Shown here: in pieces, positions 59,429-64,000 of the stretch
Numbering within the stretch: the stretch's first letter is position 1
How the letters are laid out: each line of letters opens with the position of its first letter
Assembly (NCBI RefSeq): GCF_024734665.1
Contig: NZ_CP102931.1
Location: forward strand, 6,384,001-6,448,000
Direction of reading: 5' to 3'
From: Variovorax paradoxus
GTDB taxonomy: Bacteria; Pseudomonadota; Gammaproteobacteria; Burkholderiales; Burkholderiaceae_C
DNA length: 64,000 nucleotides
Position numbers and translations under genes: made by a program
The notes under the pieces: generated by a model
What the model was told of the DNA's origin: nothing
The model's database searches: none
What the model saw: the letters and a program-made list of their open reading frames with translations, nothing else

Positions 59429-61100
59429 AGCTTGCAGCCAGCGCTGCCTTGCGAATCGACTGCAGCGTGCTTCCCGGGGTGATCGCTTCCGGATCGAGCA
59501 GGCAATGCAGGATGGCCGGCTTGCCGCTGGCACGCGCACGAGCCAGTGCGGGGCCGAATTCTTCGGTGCTGGTCACGCGCTCGCCGTGGCCGCCGAACAC
59601 TTCGGCATAGCCACGGAAGTCCGGGTTCTTCAACTGCGTGGCGCTGATGCGGCCGGGGTAGTGCTTTTCCTGGTGCATGCGGATCGTGCCGTACATGGCG
59701 TTGTCGAGCAGCACCACGATGATGGGCAGGCCGTACTGCACGGCCGTCGCGAACTCCTGGCCGTGCATCATGAAATCGCCATCGCCCGCGAACACGACCA
59801 CTTCGCGCTGCGGCCACAGCCGCTTGGCACCGACGCCGGCCGGCAGGCCGTAGCCCATCGAGCCGCTGGTGGGGGCGAGCTGGCTGGCGTAGGCACGAAA
59901 CGGCCAGAAGCGGTGCACCCAGGTGGCGAAGTTGCCTGCGCCGTTGCAGAAGATGGTGTCAGCCGGCAGCACTTCGCGCAGGTGCTGCATGACCTCGCCC
60001 ATCTGCAGCGGGCCGGGAATGCGGATGGGAGCCGGGTCGCTCCAGCGCAGGAAGTCTTCGCGGGCGGTCTTCGTTTCTGCCTGCCAGGCCGGCGTCTGCG
60101 CGGGGCGCAGCGTGGACACGGCCTCGGCAAAAGCCTGCGGCGTGGCGTGAATGCCCTGCGCCGGGCGGTAGAGCTTGCCGAGCTCGTCGGCGTCGGCGTG
60201 CACATGCACCAACGCCTGCTTCGGCTGCGGAATGGCCAGCAACTCGTAGCCCTGCGACGGCACTTCCGACAAACGCCCGCCGACCAGCAGCACGAGGTCA
60301 GCGTTGCGGATGCGCTCCAGCATGCGCGGGTTGGCGCCCAGGCCCAGGTCACCTGCGTAGCAGGGGTGCTCGGCCGACATCAGCATCTGGCGGCGGAACG
60401 AGCAGTACACGGGCAGCGAGAACGCGGCCGCGAAATCCGCGAACTGCTGCGTGGCCTTCTCCGACCAGCGGCTGCCGCCCAGGATGACGACGGGGCGCTG
60501 CGCTTGCGACAGCCGCTGCTGCAGCTCTGCGAGTTGCGCTGCACCGGGATGGGTTTCCGTCACCGCGTAGGGCTGCGCGTCGGCCACTGTCGCGGCCTCG
60601 GTCAGCATGTCTTCGGGCAGCGCGATAACCACAGGACCGGGCCGACCCGAGGTTGCGACATGGAAGGCGCGCGATACCAGCTCGGGCACGCGCGCCGGCT
60701 CGTCGATCTGCACCACCCACTTGGCCATGGTGCCGAACACCGCGCCGTAGTCGAGCTCCTGGAAGGCTTCGCGGCCCAGCGCATCGCGCGCGACCTGGCC
60801 GACGAACAGCAGCAGCGGCGTCGAATCCTGGTGCGCGATGTGCACGCCGGCCGCCGCGTTGGTGGCGCCCGGTCCGCGCGTGACGAAGCACACGCCGGGC
60901 TTGCCGGTGAGCTTGCCCTGCGCCTCGGCCATCATCGTCGCGCCGCCTTCCTGGCGGCACACGGTCACGTCGATGGATGCGTCATGCAGCGCGTCGAGCA
61001 CGGCAAGAAAGCTTTCGCCGGGAACGCAGAACAGCTGCTTGACGCCGTGGGTGATGAGCTGGTCGACCAGGATCTGGCCGCCGGTGCGGGGTGAGGTCAT
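59427..61100 (-). CDS. Thiamine-diphosphate-dependent enzyme, acetolactate-synthase-like
   Basis: 557 residues from MTSPRTGGQ. The N-terminal domain has the catalytic glutamate in CRQEGGATMMAEAQGKL, GPGATNAAAGVHIA and VGQVARD. The middle domain includes VILGGSRWSE. The C-terminal ThDP site reads VVVFAGDGDFMMHGQEFATAVQYGLPIIVVLLDNAMYG, split here by its motifs GDG and NA-x-YG. Being within an amino-acid cluster and lacking a small subunit, it may decarboxylate or condense a 2-oxo acid and not make branched-chain amino acids. The stop overlaps the solo repeat arm. The gene for the aminotransferase is 25 bases upstream. Confidence 0.88.
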   Translation of the reverse strand: MTSPRTGGQILVDQLITHGVKQLFCVPGESFLAVLDALHDASIDVTVCRQEGGATMMAEAQGKLTGKPGVCFVTRGPGATNAAAGVHIAHQDSTPLLLFVGQVARDALGREAFQELDYGAVFGTMAKWVVQIDEPARVPELVSRAFHVATSGRPGPVVIALPEDMLTEAATVADAQPYAVTETHPGAAQLAELQQRLSQAQRPVVILGGSRWSEKATQQFADFAAAFSLPVYCSFRRQMLMSAEHPCYAGDLGLGANPRMLERIRNADLVLLVGGRLSEVPSQGYELLAIPQPKQALVHVHADADELGKLYRPAQGIHATPQAFAEAVSTLRPAQTPAWQAETKTAREDFLRWSDPAPIRIPGPLQMGEVMQHLREVLPADTIFCNGAGNFATWVHRFWPFRAYASQLAPTSGSMGYGLPAGVGAKRLWPQREVVVFAGDGDFMMHGQEFATAVQYGLPIIVVLLDNAMYGTIRMHQEKHYPGRISATQLKNPDFRGYAEVFGGHGERVTSTEEFGPALARARASGKPAILHCLLDPEAITPGSTLQSIRKAALAAS

Positions 61101-61125
61101 GCGTTTTCCAATGAAATGAAGGAGG

Positions 61126-62355
61126 TCATTCGAGCGCGGCGCAGGCAGCGATGATGCGCGCGCACGCCTCTTCCAGCTGCGCCATCGACGTCGCATACGA
61201 AATGCGGAAGTACGGCGCCAGCCCGAACACGCTGCCCGGCACCACCGCCACCTCGAAGTCCTGCAGCAGGTAGCGGCAGAAGTCGCTGTCGGTCTGCAAC
61301 AGCGCGCCGCCTCGGGTGCGCTTGCCGAGCACGCCGGCGCAGCTCGCGAAGGTATAGAACGCGCCTTCCGGCACGCGGCAGTGCAGCCCCGGCGCTCGGT
61401 TCAGCGCGGCGACCACGAAGTCGCGCCGCGCCTGGAAGTCGGCGCAGCGCTCGGCCACGATGTCCTGCGGCCCGGTCAGCGCCTCGATGGCCGCGGCCTG
61501 GCTGATCGACGAGGGGCAGGAAGTCGTCTGACTCTGCACCACGGCCATGGCCGCGATCAGCGCGCGCGGCCCGGCGCCGTAGCCCACGCGCCAGCCAGTC
61601 ATTGCGTAGGCCTTCGACACGCCGTTGATGGTCAGCGTGCGTTCGCGCAGGCGCGGCTCCACGGCCACCGGTGTCGCGAACGCCAGCCCGTCGTAGAGGA
61701 TGTGTTCGTAGATGTCGTCCGCCAGCACCCAGACTTGCGGATGCCGCAGCAGCACCTCGCACAGCGGCTTCAGCTGCGCTGCGCTGTAGGCCGCGCCGCT
61801 CGGGTTCGACGGCGAGTTGATGAACAGCCATCGCGTGCGCGGCGTGATGGCCGCTTCGAGTTGCGCGGCATCGAGCCGGAAACCGTTCTCCCCGGTGCAC
61901 GCCACGGCCACGGGCACGCCGCAGCAGATCTGCACGATGTCGGCGTACGAGGTCCAGTACGGCGCGGGCAGGATCACCTCGTCGCCGGGGTTCAGGCTGG
62001 CCATCAGCGCGTTGAAGATCACCTGCTTGGCGCCTGCGCTCACGCTGATTTCGTCAAGAGCAAAGTCGAGCGCGTTGTCGCGCTTGAACTTGAGCTGCAC
62101 CGCCGCCTTCATCGCCGGGCTGCCGTCGAGCACCGTGTAGCGTGTGTCGCCGCGCCCTATGGCGCGCACTGCGGCCTCGCGCACGTTCTGCGGCGTGTCG
62201 AAGTCAGGCTCGCCCGCGCCCAGCACGATCACCGGACGGCCCGCGCGCTTAAGGGCGTTGGCGTGGTCGGTGATGCGCAGGATCTCCGAGACGCCGATGG
62301 CGCGCACGCGCTGCGCTGGCTGAAAAGCGAGAGGGGCAACGGTATCTGCTGTCAC
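61126..62355 (-). CDS. Class I/II pyridoxal-phosphate aminotransferase
   Basis: 409 residues from a GTG start that overlaps the upstream binding-protein stop (GTGA). The PLP lysine is in INGVSKAYAMTGWRVG; other fold-type I hallmarks are LGAGEPDFDTP, SAGAKQVIFNALMA, PAPYWTSYADI, FINSPSNPSGAAYS and WVLADDIYEHILY. Family members include aspartate/tyrosine aminotransferases. It probably transfers the amino group of an amino acid taken up by the adjacent transporter to 2-oxoglutarate. The specific amino donor is not clear. Confidence 0.9.
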   Translation of the reverse strand: MTADTVAPLAFQPAQRVRAIGVSEILRITDHANALKRAGRPVIVLGAGEPDFDTPQNVREAAVRAIGRGDTRYTVLDGSPAMKAAVQLKFKRDNALDFALDEISVSAGAKQVIFNALMASLNPGDEVILPAPYWTSYADIVQICCGVPVAVACTGENGFRLDAAQLEAAITPRTRWLFINSPSNPSGAAYSAAQLKPLCEVLLRHPQVWVLADDIYEHILYDGLAFATPVAVEPRLRERTLTINGVSKAYAMTGWRVGYGAGPRALIAAMAVVQSQTTSCPSSISQAAAIEALTGPQDIVAERCADFQARRDFVVAALNRAPGLHCRVPEGAFYTFASCAGVLGKRTRGGALLQTDSDFCRYLLQDFEVAVVPGSVFGLAPYFRISYATSMAQLEEACARIIAACAALE

Positions 62356-63251
62356 TTGGCGTAGGCCTCCAGTGGCTTGTCGTTGGGTTCGAGCATCAGC
62401 TGCTTCAGCGCCGGGCTCATCGGCAGGTTCAGGCTCGTGTTCTTCGGCGGAATGGCCGCCACGAACCACTTGGTGTAGATCTTTTCGAGGTCGCCGCTCT
62501 TCATCATGCGACGCAGCGAATCGTCCACCGCGGTCTTGAAGGCCGGGTCGTCCTTGCGGAACAGCAGCGCGATCGGCTCCGAGCCCAGCGCGTCGCCCAC
62601 GATGCGGTAGCCCGCGGGGTTCTTCGAGTTCGCGATGATCCCGGCCAGCAGGTTGTCGTCGAGCACGAAGGCATCGGCGCGGCCCGACTCCATCAGCAGG
62701 AAGCTTTCGAGGTGGTCCTTGCCGAGCATGGTGTTGTACGAGACGTTCTGCGCGCGCTCGCGCTTGCGCAGCAGCTGCACCGCAGTGGTGCCGGTCGATG
62801 CCGACACGTTGCGGCCCGCGAGCTGGTCGAGCGTGGTGATGCCCGAATCGACCTTGGTGGCCATGCGCACTTCGCTCACGTAGGTGGTGAGCGCGAAGGC
62901 CACCTGCTGCTGGCGCGCGGTGTTGTTGGTGGTGGGGCCGCAGCCGATGTCGAGCGTGCCGTTCTGCACCAGCGAGATGGTGTTCTGCGCGGTCACGGCC
63001 ATGTATTCGAGCCTGGCCGTGGGCGCGATGTCTTTCAGCACGCGCTCGCACAGCTCGACGTGGTAGCCCACGTACTTGTCGCCCGCGCCGAGCATGTAGG
63101 CCATGGGCGGCGAGGCTTCGCGCACGCCGAGCACGACCTTTCCGCTGGTCTTGATCTTGTCGAGGGTGCCGGTGGCGGGGGTCTGCGCGATGGCACCGAA
63201 TGCGAATGCGAGCAGCGTGGCGGCCGCGACTGTCTTGAAGGGAATGCTCAT
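62352..63251 (-). CDS. Amino acid ABC transporter substrate-binding protein (GltI-like)
   Basis: 299 residues from MSIPFKTVA. A signal peptide ends near FGAIAQ. The mature protein is an SBP_bac_3 fold: KTSGKVVLGVREASPPMAYML, YVGYHVELCERVLKDI, GTLDIGCGPTTNNTAR, LLMESGRADAFVLDDNLLAG and IALLFRKDDPAF. It resembles the glutamate/aspartate-binding group. No permease or ATPase gene is adjacent in the window. The stop overlaps the aminotransferase start, so uptake and transamination are coupled. The gene is preceded by a 102-base gap to the aldehyde dehydrogenase 3' end. Confidence 0.9.
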   Translation of the reverse strand: MSIPFKTVAAATLLAFAFGAIAQTPATGTLDKIKTSGKVVLGVREASPPMAYMLGAGDKYVGYHVELCERVLKDIAPTARLEYMAVTAQNTISLVQNGTLDIGCGPTTNNTARQQQVAFALTTYVSEVRMATKVDSGITTLDQLAGRNVSASTGTTAVQLLRKRERAQNVSYNTMLGKDHLESFLLMESGRADAFVLDDNLLAGIIANSKNPAGYRIVGDALGSEPIALLFRKDDPAFKTAVDDSLRRMMKSGDLEKIYTKWFVAAIPPKNTSLNLPMSPALKQLMLEPNDKPLEAYAK

Positions 63252-63353
63252 GTTCTCTGTCTCCTGGTTATGGTTTTTTGGTGAATGCATGCAGCCGCCC
63301 GCCTGCCGCCGCAGCCAAACGCTGCGCGGCAAGCTCGAACGAACCGGGGGCGA

Positions 63354-64000
63354 TCAGTCGCCGATGTCGAAGGTCACGCCTTGCGCGAGCGGCAAGGCAG
63401 TGGAGTAGTTGATGGTGTTGGTGGCACGGCGCATGTACGCCTTCCAGCTGTCGGAGCCGGCTTCGCGGCCGCCGCCCGTTTCCTTCTCGCCACCGAAGGC
63501 GCCACCGATCTCCGCGCCGCTCGGACCGATGTTGACGTTGGCGATGCCGCAGTCCGAACCCGCGCTCGACATGAAGCGCTCGGCCTCGCGCATGTTCAGC
63601 GTGAAGATCGACGACGACAGGCCCGCGCCCACTGCGTTGTGCAGCTCGATGGCTTCGTCGAGCGTGCTGTAGCGCACCACGTACAGGATGGGCGCGAAGG
63701 TCTCGCGCAGCACCGGGCCTTCATGCGACTTCAGCTCGACCAGCGCGGGGCGCACGTAGTAGGCGTCCTTCGTGCCGATGCCTTCGACGCGCTGGCCGCC
63801 GTGCACCTTGGCGCCGATCTCGCGGCACTCACCGAGTGCCTTCTGCATGCCATCGAAGGCCGCGCGGTCGATCAGCGGACCGACCAGCGTGCCGGCCTCG
63901 CGCGGGTCGCCGACCTGCACGTTGCCGTAGACCTTGGCGAGCTTGGGCACCAGCTGGTCGTACACGCTCTCGTGCACGAACAGGCGACGCAGCGTGGTGC
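63354..64000 (-). CDS. Aldehyde dehydrogenase, ALDH7-type (alpha-aminoadipic semialdehyde dehydrogenase), C-terminal part
   Basis: About 215 residues of the C-terminal domain are visible; the gene continues beyond the window. Segments near the end read GGAFGGEKETGGGREAGSDSWKAYMRR (in parts), TNTINYSTALPLAQGV and FDIGD, a pattern I recognise from ALDH7/AmaB-type dehydrogenases that oxidise alpha-aminoadipic semialdehyde in lysine breakdown. The catalytic cysteine would lie just upstream of the visible end (TTLRRLFVHESV follows it in the family). With the upstream aminotransferase and binding protein it suggests lysine or pipecolate catabolism. Confidence 0.87.
   Translation of the reverse strand, partial: TTLRRLFVHESVYDQLVPKLAKVYGNVQVGDPREAGTLVGPLIDRAAFDGMQKALGECREIGAKVHGGQRVEGIGTKDAYYVRPALVELKSHEGPVLRETFAPILYVVRYSTLDEAIELHNAVGAGLSSSIFTLNMREAERFMSSAGSDCGIANVNIGPSGAEIGGAFGGEKETGGGREAGSDSWKAYMRRATNTINYSTALPLAQGVTFDIGD

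Noticed and set aside
57808..59817. 669-codon frame antisense to amt
   Set aside because: It is the shadow of amt and part of the ThDP gene, with no recognisable domain.
61126..63051. Longer frame joining aminotransferase and binding-protein regions
   Set aside because: Aminotransferase similarity begins at the GTG overlapping the upstream stop; the rest is shadow of the binding protein gene.

Overview
The window is a 64 kb piece of a high-GC betaproteobacterial chromosome, most likely Comamonadaceae and probably Variovorax or a close relative. The basis is indirect: Bug/TctC binding proteins, a phasin with an Ala/Lys-rich tail, a PHA-region protein, Liv and sugar ABC operons, a gentisate cluster with a divergent LysR gene, and many CoA-linked catabolic genes. 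No rRNA, tRNA, CRISPR array, transposase, integrase or phage gene was seen. Both ends cut genes: livM on the left and an aldehyde dehydrogenase on the right.

Layout. 1-2.1 kb: the end of a livMGF branched-chain ABC transporter operon. 2.1-6.9 kb: single genes (methyltransferase, SDR, LprI-like protein, GST, TesB thioesterase, possible lipoprotein) with two copies of a structured repeat. 7-14.6 kb: a minus-strand gentisate cluster (FAD oxidoreductase, two Bug proteins, FAD monooxygenase, fumarylpyruvate hydrolase, gentisate dioxygenase) with a divergent LysR regulator. 14.7-17.7 kb: thioesterase, phasin, TetR regulator, TPR-like protein and acyl-CoA-binding protein. 17.8-20.6 kb: a compact three-gene unit of an intracellular subtilase, an 83-residue protein and a NUC1-type nuclease; this is the best candidate for an undescribed system. 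20.7-22 kb: a CaiB-type CoA transferase. 22.2-30.4 kb: an AraC regulator, an RbsBAC-type transporter, a polyol dehydrogenase, an FGGY kinase and a xylulose-reductase-like SDR, together a polyol or sugar catabolic operon.

30.4-43.4 kb: PHA-region protein, secreted aminopeptidase, molybdopterin oxidoreductase, Leu/Ile/Val-type binding protein, M14-like and M20 hydrolases, nucleoside deaminase, glycerophosphodiesterase, ArgE, a DUF445 protein and a beta-propeller lipoprotein. 43.5-44.3 kb: a stand-alone MHYT sensor. 44.4-51.3 kb: an atu-like cluster (biotin-dependent acyl-CoA carboxylase, SDR, two acyl-CoA dehydrogenases). 51.4-55.1 kb: slipin, Dabb protein, DEAD-box helicase, SUI1/YciH, DUF3820 and a glycine-rich RRM protein. 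55.3-57.3 kb: tctBA. 57.8-59.1 kb: an ammonium transporter with a visible NtrC site and sigma-54 promoter. 59.4-64 kb: a ThDP enzyme, an aminotransferase, an amino-acid binding protein and an ALDH7-type dehydrogenase, suggesting lysine or related amino-acid catabolism.

The most unusual non-coding signal is a roughly 100-bp hairpin repeat (3.7, 4.5 and 29.5 kb, plus a solo arm at 59.4 kb). Its loop is conserved and contains a perfect Shine-Dalgarno sequence, while its outer arms differ between copies yet stay self-complementary.
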